The notes: generated by a model not told the origin, from the sequence alone. DNA of 64,000 nt from Salipaludibacillus sp047795645 (GCF_047795645.1 NZ_CP181045.1:310001-374000), one strand, 5' to 3'. Shown: positions 16,977 through 26,150, numbered from the stretch's first letter. Numbers and translations are program-made.

Positions 16977-18500
16977 ATGATTCCATTGCTCGTTATTTTT
17001 TTAAATACAATTTTTTTCATATTTATAAATATTATTAGATTTAAATTTAACGAGAGTTACAATAAGTTTATTTTCACACTAGTTGGATGTTTTTTTACAT
17101 TTGTTAATTGCTTTGTGTTAGGTTTTGAGAATGCATACTGGCTAGGATTGTTCATTTTGTTCGTGTTGTCAGCTTCCTATAAGTGGATAGGCTCACTTGT
17201 TGGTTCAACGGTATTAGTGGCACTTTATTATATATACGATTTGTACGATGGTGAGGCTTTTCTATACATAGCAGGAGGGTATTTACTATTTTCAATTGTA
17301 ATTACGGGAACGTTTCAATATTTTGATCACCAAAATGAACGTTTGAATCGATGGCAAAATTTCTTTAACAAGCAGTCTAAAAATTTACATGTACTAAGAG
17401 AAGTATCATTAGCTTTACAAAGTACCTTAAAAGTAGACAAAATAATGCACATTTTTTTAACTGCTGTTACAGCAGGGTACGGACTAGGTTTTAATCGTGC
17501 ATTTATTTTATTGCAAGATGGTAAGGATTCTAGTATTTTTAATGGGCGCTTAGCTATTGGGCCACTTAGTGTCGAAGAAGGGCATGTCATTTGGGAAAAT
17601 GTTGTCAGCAAAAAATTGACGTTACGGGATTTTATTAAACTGCAACGAGAAGCTGAGATGAATGATGAGGAATTAAATACTATGATTCGGTCTTATCATT
17701 TTAAAATTAAGTCAAATCACCGGATATGCAACCAAGTTTTAACTGAAAAAGAACCTATTATTGTTGATGACCATTTTATTGAATCAGATGAACTGTTGCA
17801 ATCCATTAAAGAAAAGTTCTCAATGAAACAGTTTGCGATAATCCCTTTGCTGACAAGAGGAAAAGTAATTGGGTTGATGATGATTGATAATTTTGTTGAT
17901 CATAATGTGATCGAATTTGACGATTTAGATAATATTATGCCTCTGGCTACTCAAGGAGCAATGGCGATAGAAAATGCTATTCTCTATGAGCGATCAGAAA
18001 GCATGGCAATTGAGGATGCCCTTACAGGTTTGAAAAACAAAAGATTTCTCGACAGGATGTTTCCTCACTTACAGGAATCAGCACAATCAAATAAAACGAA
18101 TTTAACGGCAATTGTATTAGATATTGACTATTTTAAAATTTTCAATGATACACATGGACATTTATTGGGTAACGATGTTCTCATTCAAATGGGTAGAATT
18201 CTATCTGAATCGGTAGATGATGACGACATTGTTTGTCGATTTGGCGGTGAAGAATTTGTTATTTTATTACCGAAAACGAACGCTATTAAGGGAGTGGAGG
18301 TTGCCGAAAAGATTCGACAATCAATTTGTAGTCATAACTTCCAAGGGGGAGAGTCACAACCACTTGGTTACGTAACTGCAAGTGTTGGAGTAGCTTCTTA
18401 CCCTAACTCAACTAAAGATTGTGGGAAGCTAATTCATCTCGCTGATGAAGCTGTATATCAAGCGAAACATTTAGGTCGGAACAGAGTTATTAGTTTATAG
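16977..18500 (+). CDS. Membrane-bound diguanylate cyclase (GAF-GGDEF)
   Basis: A 507-aa protein with about five transmembrane helices (residues 1-120), a GAF-like domain (about 155-330) and a C-terminal GGDEF domain (about 340-505). The active site is GGEEF at 423-427, with the IVLDIDYFKIFNDTHGH metal/GTP segment intact, so c-di-GMP synthesis from two GTP is expected. The inhibitory RxxD I-site is missing; the matching place reads SVDDDD. Start 16977 is chosen because GGAGG lies 9 nt upstream; an open frame extends 25 codons further 5' without such a site. Confidence 0.88.
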   Translation: MIPLLVIFLNTIFFIFINIIRFKFNESYNKFIFTLVGCFFTFVNCFVLGFENAYWLGLFILFVLSASYKWIGSLVGSTVLVALYYIYDLYDGEAFLYIAGGYLLFSIVITGTFQYFDHQNERLNRWQNFFNKQSKNLHVLREVSLALQSTLKVDKIMHIFLTAVTAGYGLGFNRAFILLQDGKDSSIFNGRLAIGPLSVEEGHVIWENVVSKKLTLRDFIKLQREAEMNDEELNTMIRSYHFKIKSNHRICNQVLTEKEPIIVDDHFIESDELLQSIKEKFSMKQFAIIPLLTRGKVIGLMMIDNFVDHNVIEFDDLDNIMPLATQGAMAIENAILYERSESMAIEDALTGLKNKRFLDRMFPHLQESAQSNKTNLTAIVLDIDYFKIFNDTHGHLLGNDVLIQMGRILSESVDDDDIVCRFGGEEFVILLPKTNAIKGVEVAEKIRQSICSHNFQGGESQPLGYVTASVGVASYPNSTKDCGKLIHLADEAVYQAKHLGRNRVISL

Positions 18501-18521
18501 CGGTGAGGAGAGTGATCTTGA

Positions 18522-19040
18522 ATGATAGTTTTAGTGATTCTTTCTTGTTTTATTGTAGTAATTTGTTCTGTTATCTTTAGCCGAGTTTTTTCTGAATTTC
18601 TTATAAAATGGAAATCAGAAAGCAAGTTTGCTAAATTAAATACAGACATCCAAGATATTCATTACTCTTTTGAAGAATTAACGTATTTCGTATCCCTTCC
18701 TAATCGAAACCCGGTGATTTATCATTCTGAATTAAGTCACTTTCAAGCAAAACCTTCATACAGATCATTTATCTTTCCTGTACATGAAGGACTGATAACG
18801 ACATTGCACAGAGGAAATCAAGACATAAATATCGCTTTTATGAGTGTAGATCAGTTTCGTATTCCGTTGTTGGAGCGTTGGAGGCATGAACGAAAAATCA
18901 ACGAAAAAGAGTATATGGAAATGAAATCTTATGTGTTGATTCATAAATTAACGCGAGCAGCATTTATTGAAGAAGCTTATAGACAAATTAGAAGAGATGA
19001 TAGAATTTTATTTGTTGAGGAACCCACTGAGGTTTTTTGA
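18522..19040 (+). CDS. Membrane-anchored protein of unknown function
   Basis: A 172-aa protein with one N-terminal transmembrane helix (about residues 2-24), then a soluble charged domain with helix-rich C-terminus. No family recognised. It begins 21 bp after the diguanylate cyclase stop with GAGGAG upstream, so it is probably cotranscribed and may be a partner or target of c-di-GMP signalling; this is inference from position only. Confidence 0.6.
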   Translation: MIVLVILSCFIVVICSVIFSRVFSEFLIKWKSESKFAKLNTDIQDIHYSFEELTYFVSLPNRNPVIYHSELSHFQAKPSYRSFIFPVHEGLITTLHRGNQDINIAFMSVDQFRIPLLERWRHERKINEKEYMEMKSYVLIHKLTRAAFIEEAYRQIRRDDRILFVEEPTEVF

Positions 19041-19085
19041 AGTTGTGAAGGATAGTAAGTGTGTAAGTATGAGGAGGACTAATGT

Positions 19086-19838
19086 ATGTGTTTAATCGGA
19101 ATAGCGTTAGGCGTGTCTGAACAATTCCCCTTTATTCTTTGTGCTAATCGCGATGAATTTTACCACAGACAAACGAAAGAGGCACATTTTTGGGATGAGA
19201 ACCCATTATTACTAGCTGGAAAAGACCTAGAAAAAGGAGGTACTTGGTTAGGATTATCTGCTTCAGGAGAGTTAGCCGCATTAACAAATGTTAGAAGTGG
19301 CGAAACGTCCAAAAGTGTTTCGACTTCAAGAGGTGATATTATTGCTGCTTACTTCAATGATCGAAACAGATTTAAGCGGATATTGAAAGAGAAAGACACG
19401 TATGATGGATTTAATTTGTTGTATGGGAATATTCGTGAACTAACATATACGACAAATCAACCGTATGAAGATAAAAAGTTTAAAAAGGGAATCCACGTTT
19501 TAAGTAATGCTACACTCAATTCACCGTGGCCAAAAGCACAGAAATTAGAGGCTGATTTGCAAAAGTTACAAGCAAAGAATGAAGAGGAAATGACTCACTA
19601 TTTATTTGATACCCTTTTTCAAAGAGAGCGATTTACTGACCAAGAGTTACCGAACACTGGAATAGGTATAGATCTTGAAAGGAAACTTTCTCCAATCCAT
19701 ATTCAAACAGATGAATATGGAACGAAAAGCAGTACAGTTATTTTGATTAATCGTCAAGGAACGGTAACATTTGTTGAAAAAACATTTGGCAGTGAGCGAA
19801 AACAAGTTACTTATCACTTTCCGGTTAAAAGATCTTAA
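19086..19838 (+). CDS. NRDE family protein (TANGO2-like)
   Basis: A 250-aa protein beginning MCLIGIALG with the signature NRDEFY (about residues 20-25) that names the family. GGTWLGLSASGELAALTNVR and SNATLNSPWPK are also typical. The conserved Cys2 suggests an Ntn-hydrolase-like fold. Bacterial roles are unclear; the human relative TANGO2 is linked to haem and lipid handling. Ribosome binding site GGAGG lies 8 nt before ATG 19086. Its last 14 bp overlap the 3' end of the convergent lipid kinase gene. Confidence 0.85.
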   Translation: MCLIGIALGVSEQFPFILCANRDEFYHRQTKEAHFWDENPLLLAGKDLEKGGTWLGLSASGELAALTNVRSGETSKSVSTSRGDIIAAYFNDRNRFKRILKEKDTYDGFNLLYGNIRELTYTTNQPYEDKKFKKGIHVLSNATLNSPWPKAQKLEADLQKLQAKNEEEMTHYLFDTLFQRERFTDQELPNTGIGIDLERKLSPIHIQTDEYGTKSSTVILINRQGTVTFVEKTFGSERKQVTYHFPVKRS

Positions 19839-20721
19839 TAGCATCTGATTGAACCGAGATTTTTTGAGGGGTATGGCCGATCTTTTCCCCATCACCTTGA
19901 ACTAAGACTGGATGTTCTGTTTTGACAGAAAAGCTAGATGATTGAATTTTTGTTACATATGGAAGAAATGTATGTAAGCGTAAAAATACAGTTGGCAAGA
20001 CGAGTAGCAAGGTGATTACTGATAACCGATGAACGATAATTACTTCTGTTAAACCATCCTGAGGGTTAGCAGAAGGACATATCGGGATACCGCCTCCATA
20101 ATAAACGGTATTGCCAATTGCTAAAAGCCATACTCGATCAAAGAATTTTTTGCTTCCATCTTGAAACGTTAATTCTGCTTTAAAAGGATGGTACTGTCGA
20201 ATTAGTGTAAAAAATGTTAGTAAATACGTGAGTTTACTAAGATATATTCGGTTAAGCCATTTTTTTAAAGATGAGCTATTAGTTTTAATTGCGGTTTCAG
20301 CATCGATTCCCATTCCAGCTACAGAAAGAACCCGTTTATGATTTACCATTAGTAAATCATATGAGCTAGGCAAACCAGACGTAATTCTATGAAGGGCTTT
20401 TTTTTGATTTAATGGTATTTTTAATGCTTTTGCAAAGTCATTTGCAGATCCGGTAGGAATTAATCCAAATGGAACGTTAAAATTGTGTAATTGATTAATT
20501 GCTTCATGAAAAGTACCATCTCCGCCAACAATAATAACGCCTTGAATAGCAACTTTATTTAATGAAATGAATCTTTTTACCTGGTCCCAAAGATCTTTTT
20601 CTTGATATTTACTTGTATAGTATGGTACAAAAGATATAGATGATTCTTTGTTGTTGAAATAGTTGGGTAACTTTCGAAAATTTTTACGACCAGAGTGGGA
20701 ATTTACAATGACAATATACAT
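19825..20721 (-). CDS. Diacylglycerol kinase-like lipid kinase (YegS/BmrU family)
   Basis: A 298-aa cytosolic/membrane-associated kinase with the DAGK catalytic motif GGDGTFHEAI (66-75), the nucleotide-proximal VNSHSGR at the N-terminus and GLIPTGSANDFAKAL. It should phosphorylate diacylglycerol or a related lipid for phospholipid recycling. It could be DgkB-like or a BmrU-like paralogue; sequence alone does not separate these. Start 20721 has AAGGAG 7 nt upstream. The 3' end overlaps the convergent NRDE gene by 14 bp. Confidence 0.85.
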   Translation of the reverse strand: MYIVIVNSHSGRKNFRKLPNYFNNKESSISFVPYYTSKYQEKDLWDQVKRFISLNKVAIQGVIIVGGDGTFHEAINQLHNFNVPFGLIPTGSANDFAKALKIPLNQKKALHRITSGLPSSYDLLMVNHKRVLSVAGMGIDAETAIKTNSSSLKKWLNRIYLSKLTYLLTFFTLIRQYHPFKAELTFQDGSKKFFDRVWLLAIGNTVYYGGGIPICPSANPQDGLTEVIIVHRLSVITLLLVLPTVFLRLHTFLPYVTKIQSSSFSVKTEHPVLVQGDGEKIGHTPQKISVQSDAIKIF

Positions 20722-20851
20722 GACGCGGCTCCTTGTTAGATAAGGTCTAGATTTCTTCTTATTTTGTCGTTTATTGTTGTGACTGTAAATTATTATATCA
20801 TCTTATGAAACTAAGAATGCTTTTATTTTAAAGGAAGAAGGGTCAATATTA

Positions 20852-21235
20852 ATGAAATGGTTTGTTTTAACTGCAACGACGATTATTGCTATCTCTGTTT
20901 GGGGAGTTTTTTTAAATATCTTTATACAAGGAGAGGGAAATTCTGTTCATATTGCTGGAAACATCGCGGAAAAGCCGGTGGATGCTGAAAATCAGAGACA
21001 CTTATTAGGAGAAGGTGAATTGATTGCTGATTTTGTCTTGCGAGACAAACCAGTTGCATTTGAAGAAACTCCTTCTAATAATGAAGGTGGTGGGTTGATA
21101 ACGAATGATAGAGAAGTAATTTCTTCTACTAATTCCATCAATAATCCCTCTGATGTGAAAGAAGGCGATGGAATTGGATATGGTGAAGGGGTTTCTGTTG
21201 ATGAGTTGTTAATTCAGTTTTCTAATGATGACTAA
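20852..21235 (+). CDS. Small membrane-anchored or secreted protein of unknown function
   Basis: A 127-aa protein with an N-terminal hydrophobic helix (about residues 4-27) and an acidic, Asn/Gly/Ser-rich extracellular tail that looks mostly disordered. No lipobox Cys and no recognised domain. Ribosome binding site AGGAAGAAGGG. It lies divergent from the lipid kinase and 200 bp upstream of tatA. Function unknown. Confidence 0.6.
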   Translation: MKWFVLTATTIIAISVWGVFLNIFIQGEGNSVHIAGNIAEKPVDAENQRHLLGEGELIADFVLRDKPVAFEETPSNNEGGGLITNDREVISSTNSINNPSDVKEGDGIGYGEGVSVDELLIQFSNDD

Positions 21236-21435
21236 AGTATGTATTTTGTTTTAGAAGATATATGTTTATAGTAAAATGAAGTTGGAGACCTTATAATAGA
21301 GAGTACAGTCAAACTTAGGCTTATCGAAAAGACTGGCAAGCTAAAGTTGCGATTATCCTATTGCACTCAAAAACGATCATTTGATAGTATAATCACAGAG
21401 TGTGTTGATATAGCAGTCAGCTAAGGAGGGGAAAC

Positions 21436-21639
21436 ATGCTTTCTAACATTGGAATTCCAGGACTCATATTGGTGTTGGTCATAGCTCTGGTAATTTTTGG
21501 ACCTAAAAAGCTCCCGGAAATTGGTCGGGCGATGGGCCAGACATTAAAAGAATTTAAGAGTTCTACGAGAGAATTAACGAAAGATGATGACGATGAAAGA
21601 GATGGTTCGGATAAGAAGGGTGACAATAAGGATAAATGA
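21436..21639 (+). CDS. tatA: Twin-arginine translocase subunit TatA
   Basis: A 67-aa TatA/E protein: short N-terminal membrane helix (GLILVLVIALVIF), the FGPKKLPEIGRAMGQ hinge and amphipathic helix, then a charged Asp/Lys tail. It forms the pore component of the Sec-independent pathway for folded proteins. It is followed by tatC after 73 bp, as in the minimal Gram-positive TatAC systems. AAGGAGGGG precedes ATG 21436. In B. subtilis there are two such pairs; which one this matches is not clear. Confidence 0.93.
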   Translation: MLSNIGIPGLILVLVIALVIFGPKKLPEIGRAMGQTLKEFKSSTRELTKDDDDERDGSDKKGDNKDK

Positions 21640-21655
21640 TAGATGAAGAGGTGTG

Positions 21656-21680
21656 AGATGCTTTCATCTTGCATCTTTTT
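21656..21680 (+). terminator. Possible intra-operon attenuator between tatA and tatC
   Basis: AGATGC, 9-nt loop, GCATCT, then TTTT. A short 6-bp stem in the 73-bp gap; it could terminate part of the transcripts after tatA and so favour TatA excess over TatC. Confidence 0.45.
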
Positions 21681-21712
21681 ACGTTTACGTTTAGTTTAAG
21701 GGGAGACATGTC

Positions 21713-22441
21713 ATGTCAGATGAAAACATGAACATATTAGATCATCTTGATGAATTACGAAGAAGAATCATGATTATCTTAGGAATATTTATTGCTCTTT
21801 TTATCGGTGTTTTTGTTTTTGTTAGAGATATTTATGATTGGTTCACTAAAGATTTGGATATGACGTTGGCCGTTCTTGGACCATTGGACATTATAATGAT
21901 TTATTTCACATTAGCTGCCATCATTGCACTAGCTCTAACCGTTCCCGTTATCATTTTTCAAATTTGGTTATTTGTGAAACCTGCTTTAACAGATAAGGAG
22001 CAAAAGGCGACGATTATTTACATTCCAGCATCATTTGTATTATTTGTCGGGGGCCTTGCATTTGGTTATTTTGTTGTCATGCCGATTGTATTTGAGTTTT
22101 TACTTGATTTAGGAAGTGATACATTTCTCACGATGTTTACGGCGCAACACTATTTTCAATTTGTGCTTCGAATGACCGTTCCATTCAGTATTTTATTTGA
22201 GATGCCATTAGTAGTAATGTTTTTAACTAGTATTGGGATCATTACTCCAGATGGTATGAGGAAAAATCGTAAATACGCTTATTTTGCTTTAATTGTCGTT
22301 AGTGTATTAATTTCACCACCGGATTTCATTTCGGATGTGTTGGTAATTATTCCATTACTACTCTTATATGAAATTAGTATAACAATGTCGAGAATTATTT
22401 ATCGGCGCAAAAAAAAGAAACAGGCACAGTCTCACGAATAA
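21713..22441 (+). CDS. tatC: Twin-arginine translocase subunit TatC
   Basis: A 242-aa polytopic protein with six membrane helices and the family signature LDHLDELRRRI at residues 9-19, plus FEMPLVV in helix 4. TatC is the receptor that recognises twin-arginine signal peptides. GGGGAGACATGTC precedes ATG 21713. It forms an operon with tatA and is closed by a terminator. The basic C-terminal tail is cytosolic as in other TatC proteins. Confidence 0.95.
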   Translation: MSDENMNILDHLDELRRRIMIILGIFIALFIGVFVFVRDIYDWFTKDLDMTLAVLGPLDIIMIYFTLAAIIALALTVPVIIFQIWLFVKPALTDKEQKATIIYIPASFVLFVGGLAFGYFVVMPIVFEFLLDLGSDTFLTMFTAQHYFQFVLRMTVPFSILFEMPLVVMFLTSIGIITPDGMRKNRKYAYFALIVVSVLISPPDFISDVLVIIPLLLLYEISITMSRIIYRRKKKKQAQSHE

Positions 22442-22463
22442 TAAAATAAGCTATCTGTTTTAG

Positions 22464-22501
22464 CAACCTTTCCATGGTTAATTTATGGGAAGGTTGTTTT
22501 T
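22464..22501 (+). terminator. Terminator of the tatA-tatC operon
   Basis: CAACCTTTCCAT (22464-22475) pairs with ATGGGAAGGTTG (22485-22496) with one wobble, followed by TTTTT. Confidence 0.85.
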
Positions 22502-22638
22502 GCCTTTGTAATATTTTGTGAACGAAATGTCCATAGCCTTTTCAACAAATTGTCAATTATTAAGCATCCATTTAACTCATCTTATAAGATAATTAAGGTG
22601 AGACAATTCGTTGTATTCTAGAAAGGTGTGATTTTAAA

Positions 22639-23574
22639 ATGACTAAACAGACGTTTAAATATGCACACAGAATGATGTATAGTCTTGTGATAGCAGTTGG
22701 ATGCGTGTTTATTTATATTAGTACTGATTACTTATCAAGCTACTTTTTCTCTAATTCACACCATTTATTTTCGATGAATGCTTTGTTTTACATGCTTTTA
22801 AGTTACTGGGTAATTATCTTTTTTGTTAGCTTACTTTTTGAACAATTTTTATTATCAATACGTGCGAAAACTATTAGTTTATTTTTTTATTTTTTCTTTT
22901 TAACTGGCGCTATACAAGGTCTTGTTCATTACGTTATGCAAACGGAAGTACTTTTTGAATCCCTGCTAATTACATCAATCTTCGTTTCTATTACGAGCGC
23001 AGCACTGATCATTAAAGGTTTTCAAAAATCTTCTAGTGAAACAAAGCCATACTTCCAACAAATTTATAGATTCTTCAATCAACGCCATCCATTTGATTGG
23101 GCAGTCCGAATTCTAGCTGGAGGAATTCTCCTTTTCATAACATATTACTTGATGAGTAGTATGATTTTTCCATTTATAGAGCCTTACTATAATCAAAAAT
23201 CATTTCATTTTGGATTATATTTTGAATCGAAGAAACGCATGGCGATGGTAACTCATTCAGTCTTGATGATTCTAGGATTCATTCCAATATTCGCTTTATG
23301 GAGAGGGTCTAAGTCGTCCTTGCTATTTTGGCTTGGTTTTCCATTATTTATTGTCGTTGCCTTGCAACCATTTATTTTATACATTCATTGGCCATTAGGT
23401 TTTAGGTTTCCAATATTTATTCAGACCACGATGATTATCTATATCCAGACGATTATCCTTGTTCAATTATTATTTATTCCGACGACTGGGAATGAAGAGG
23501 ATCGGTTTTCTAAATTTTTGTGGTCTAATAATAAATCTTTTGAGAGAGAGTACTATTCAGGAATAAAGGAGTAA
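22639..23574 (+). CDS. Polytopic membrane protein of unknown function
   Basis: A 311-aa protein with about eight hydrophobic segments spread over its whole length (e.g. around residues 12-28, 45-68, 78-98, 105-125, 150-172, 200-218, 226-245, 258-280) and a short charged C-terminal tail. No transport or catalytic motif is recognisable. AAAGGTGTG precedes ATG 22639. It is monocistronic, between the tat operon and a bidirectional terminator. Confidence 0.6.
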   Translation: MTKQTFKYAHRMMYSLVIAVGCVFIYISTDYLSSYFFSNSHHLFSMNALFYMLLSYWVIIFFVSLLFEQFLLSIRAKTISLFFYFFFLTGAIQGLVHYVMQTEVLFESLLITSIFVSITSAALIIKGFQKSSSETKPYFQQIYRFFNQRHPFDWAVRILAGGILLFITYYLMSSMIFPFIEPYYNQKSFHFGLYFESKKRMAMVTHSVLMILGFIPIFALWRGSKSSLLFWLGFPLFIVVALQPFILYIHWPLGFRFPIFIQTTMIIYIQTIILVQLLFIPTTGNEEDRFSKFLWSNNKSFEREYYSGIKE

Positions 23575-23640
23575 TGAAGTATAAAAATGGCAGACATAAT
23601 TTCGTTGTGGCCTGTTTTTGTGGATTTCGAGGTTAATGAT

Positions 23641-23678
23641 ATAAAACAGAGAAGGGTGATGGCTTATCTCTGTTTTAT
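23641..23678. terminator. Bidirectional terminator
   Basis: ATAAAACAGAGA (23641-23652) and TCTCTGTTTTAT (23667-23678) form a perfect 12-bp stem between convergent genes, with A- and T-rich arms. Confidence 0.8.
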
Positions 23679-23707
23679 CGTCATTCCTAAGAAACTAATT
23701 TTCCAAG

Positions 23708-24373
23708 TTATAAATATTTTCTATCGCTATTAGATTTTTGTAATGCTTCCACCGCCCGGACAATTTGTTTGACAGAGGCAGGATCTTGAGAGTCGTAGTG
23801 ATCAATGTCCAAGTGCAGAATAGGACATTCTGTAAACTCTGATATCCATGTTTTATAACGTAAATATAGATCTTCCCAAAACGAAACTGGAGTCTTTATT
23901 TCCATTTCGCGTCCCCTAATATGAATTCGTTTCATGATGCTATCAAACGAACCGTCGATAAAAATTAATACGTCAGGTTTGGGGAAATAGGGCGACATGA
24001 CCATCGCTTCAAACAGTGATCGGTATGTATCGTAATCGCGATCTGTCATATTCCCCTGGTCATACTGTAGCTTTGCAAAAATCCCGACATCTTCATAAAT
24101 ACTTCTGTCTTGTACATAACCTAGTCCATCTTCATGCATGTGCTTTTGTTGTTTATATCTTTCTGCTAAAAAATACATTTGTAGATGGAAGGACCATGTC
24201 TTAAAGTCTTTATAATAATCTTCTAAGTAGGGATTTCCATCTACTTTTTCAAAAGCAGATTTAAATCCTAATGCACCAGATAACGCATTTGTTAATGTTG
24301 ATTTACCAACACCCACAGTACCTGCTAGTGTTATAAGAGAATTTGGGTGTAATTGATGATTAATACTTTCCAT
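23708..24373 (-). CDS. dck: Deoxycytidine/deoxyadenosine kinase
   Basis: A 221-aa deoxynucleoside kinase. It has a P-loop GTVGVGKS (18-25), the EKVDGNPYLEDYY substrate/dimer segment, the QDRSIYEDVGIF DRS motif and a lid-type RGREME. It salvages dC and dA to the monophosphates in the cytosol. Similarity to B. subtilis Dck (YaaG) is high as recalled. It follows dgk by 18 bp in a two-gene operon; GGAGTGGCTTAA precedes ATG 24373. Confidence 0.9.
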   Translation of the reverse strand: MESINHQLHPNSLITLAGTVGVGKSTLTNALSGALGFKSAFEKVDGNPYLEDYYKDFKTWSFHLQMYFLAERYKQQKHMHEDGLGYVQDRSIYEDVGIFAKLQYDQGNMTDRDYDTYRSLFEAMVMSPYFPKPDVLIFIDGSFDSIMKRIHIRGREMEIKTPVSFWEDLYLRYKTWISEFTECPILHLDIDHYDSQDPASVKQIVRAVEALQKSNSDRKYL

Positions 24374-24391
24374 TTAAGCCACTCCAGTAAA

Positions 24392-25042
24392 TTAAAATAG
24401 TGTACGTTTGTTTAGTAGCGCTGTTTTCACTTGATCAATAATTCGTTGGAAATCCTCGTCTTTTTCTATAAAATCGAGTTCATCTCCATTTAACCAAAGG
24501 ACAGGAATGTGCGGGTAAACACGATGATGTTCCTTCATGAACTGATGATAGTCTGCCGAAAGTTGTTTTAGGTAATCAGGTTCGATTGATTGCTCCATGG
24601 TGCGGCCACGTTGCTTAATACGATCAAGTAGTGTCGGAAGATTAGCATGTAAATAAATAATAATATTTGGCATAGGCAAATCATTAGTTAAGATATTATA
24701 AATGCGATCGTATTTATCGAAATGTTGCTCTTTTAAAGTTTGTTTTGCAAATAAATGATTTTTAAAAATATGATAATCACTAATTACAGGATAACCTTTT
24801 GATAAATAGTGATCGTATGTATCTTCAAGTTGCTTGAATCTATTACATAGGAAAAACATCTCCGTCTGAAAACTCCATTCATGAATATCCTCATAAAACT
24901 TTGAAAGGAATGGATTTTCATCGACGATCTCTTTCAATATAGCATACTGGAAATATTCAGAGAGTTTTGTTGCTAAGGAAGTTTTTCCTACACCGATTGG
25001 GCCTTCAATAGCAATAAATGGAGCGTCAAATTGATTGCTCAA
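24392..25042 (-). CDS. dgk: Deoxyguanosine kinase
   Basis: A 216-aa deoxynucleoside kinase with P-loop GPIGVGKT (14-21), EIVDENPFLSKFYED, SDYHIFKN where Dck has the DRS motif, and RGRTME. The SDYHI signature and overall match agree with B. subtilis Dgk (YaaF). It makes dGMP from salvaged deoxyguanosine. Start is TTG at 25042, about 10 nt after AAAGGAGG; a TTG at 25063 in the same frame lies upstream of that site. First gene of the dgk-dck operon. Confidence 0.9.
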   Translation of the reverse strand: MSNQFDAPFIAIEGPIGVGKTSLATKLSEYFQYAILKEIVDENPFLSKFYEDIHEWSFQTEMFFLCNRFKQLEDTYDHYLSKGYPVISDYHIFKNHLFAKQTLKEQHFDKYDRIYNILTNDLPMPNIIIYLHANLPTLLDRIKQRGRTMEQSIEPDYLKQLSADYHQFMKEHHRVYPHIPVLWLNGDELDFIEKDEDFQRIIDQVKTALLNKRTLF

Positions 25043-25122
25043 CTTTATCGTTCCTCCTTTCAAAAGAATGTTGAATTCAATATAGCAACGTATAGTTTAC
25101 CATATAACTTAGCAAAGGTAAC

Positions 25123-25132
25123 GGGGGGGGGG
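25123..25132 (+). repeat. Ten-base G homopolymer
   Basis: Ten consecutive G in the dgk/degV divergent intergenic region, conspicuous in this AT-rich DNA. Confidence 0.8.
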
Positions 25133-25301
25133 ATAGAATTCTTTTTGTATATTTATATGTAATTTAGCAAATGGAACAAATGTAAGAAATCTTCAGAAGC
25201 TTGTCGGAGTTTTGGGATATACAGTCACTAAACTTAACAGGGGTAGTAATCTATAGTAAAATAAAGTAATAGATTTTCAAGTAAATAAAGGGGTGTTCAA
25301 T

Positions 25302-26150
25302 GTGGGTAAAAATGTGAAGATCGTAACGGATTCGACATTAGATTTATCAACAGAAGAGGTGGATAAGCTTGGTGTTACGGTCGTTCCGCTTTCAGTTACG
25401 ATTAATGGAAAATCCTATCTAGATGGTGTAGATATTACTTCATCAGAGTTTATTAAACTGCTAGTTGAGTCAGAAGAAACTCCTCAAAGCTCACAACCAT
25501 CAGCAGGTTCTTTTGTTGAGGTATATGATGAACTTGGTAAGGATGGAAGTTCTGTCTTGTCTATTCATATGACTAATGGAATGAGTGGTACATACGCTTC
25601 AGCTAAAACTGCTTCTGACATGACTGAGAGTGATGTGACTGTTGTCGATTCTAAATTTATTTCTGTTGCGCTAGGATTTCAAGTACGTGAAGCAGCAAAG
25701 ATGGCAAATGAAGGTAAAGGACTGAAAGAAATATTGGATCGCCTTGAAATTGTGAGAAAGAATACTTCCTTGTATATTATGGTGGATACGTTGGAATATC
25801 TCGTGAAAGGTGGACGAATTGGAAGAGGGAGTGCTTTTCTAGGTTCGTTGTTAAAAATTAAACCTATCGCATCACTTGATGATGGGGTTTATACACCTGC
25901 AAAAAAAGTAAGAACGCATCTCCAAATGATTAAATTTATGAAAAATCAGTTTGAAGAAGAAGCAGCAGGTAAAATTGTAAAAGGGATTGGAATCGCACAA
26001 ATAGATGCATTGGAATTAGCGAATCAAGTAAAAGATGCAATGAAGGATATCTCAGGGTTTGAGGACGTATCGATTATTGAAACAACACCGATTGTAAGTA
26101 CTCATACAGGACCAGGGGCATTGGCTTTGATGTATTATTTTGATGAATAG
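25302..26150 (+). CDS. DegV family fatty-acid-binding protein
   Basis: A 282-aa DegV protein. Opening KIVTDSTLDLS, SSQPSAGSFVEVYDEL, the HMTNGMSGTYASA phosphate-contact loop and the C-terminal THTGPGALALMYY are family hallmarks. DegV proteins (FakB-like) bind a fatty acid and present it to the FakA kinase. No fakA is visible in the window. Start is GTG at 25302, 6 nt after GGGGTG; the frame's earlier GTG at 25293 is part of that ribosome binding site. Confidence 0.9.
   Translation: MGKNVKIVTDSTLDLSTEEVDKLGVTVVPLSVTINGKSYLDGVDITSSEFIKLLVESEETPQSSQPSAGSFVEVYDELGKDGSSVLSIHMTNGMSGTYASAKTASDMTESDVTVVDSKFISVALGFQVREAAKMANEGKGLKEILDRLEIVRKNTSLYIMVDTLEYLVKGGRIGRGSAFLGSLLKIKPIASLDDGVYTPAKKVRTHLQMIKFMKNQFEEEAAGKIVKGIGIAQIDALELANQVKDAMKDISGFEDVSIIETTPIVSTHTGPGALALMYYFDE

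Noticed and set aside
21285..21380. c-di-GMP-I (GEMM) riboswitch upstream of tatA
   Set aside because: Words such as CAAAC, CGAAA and TTGCACTC recall the class, but the GACGCAAAGC core and the tetraloop-receptor helices are missing.
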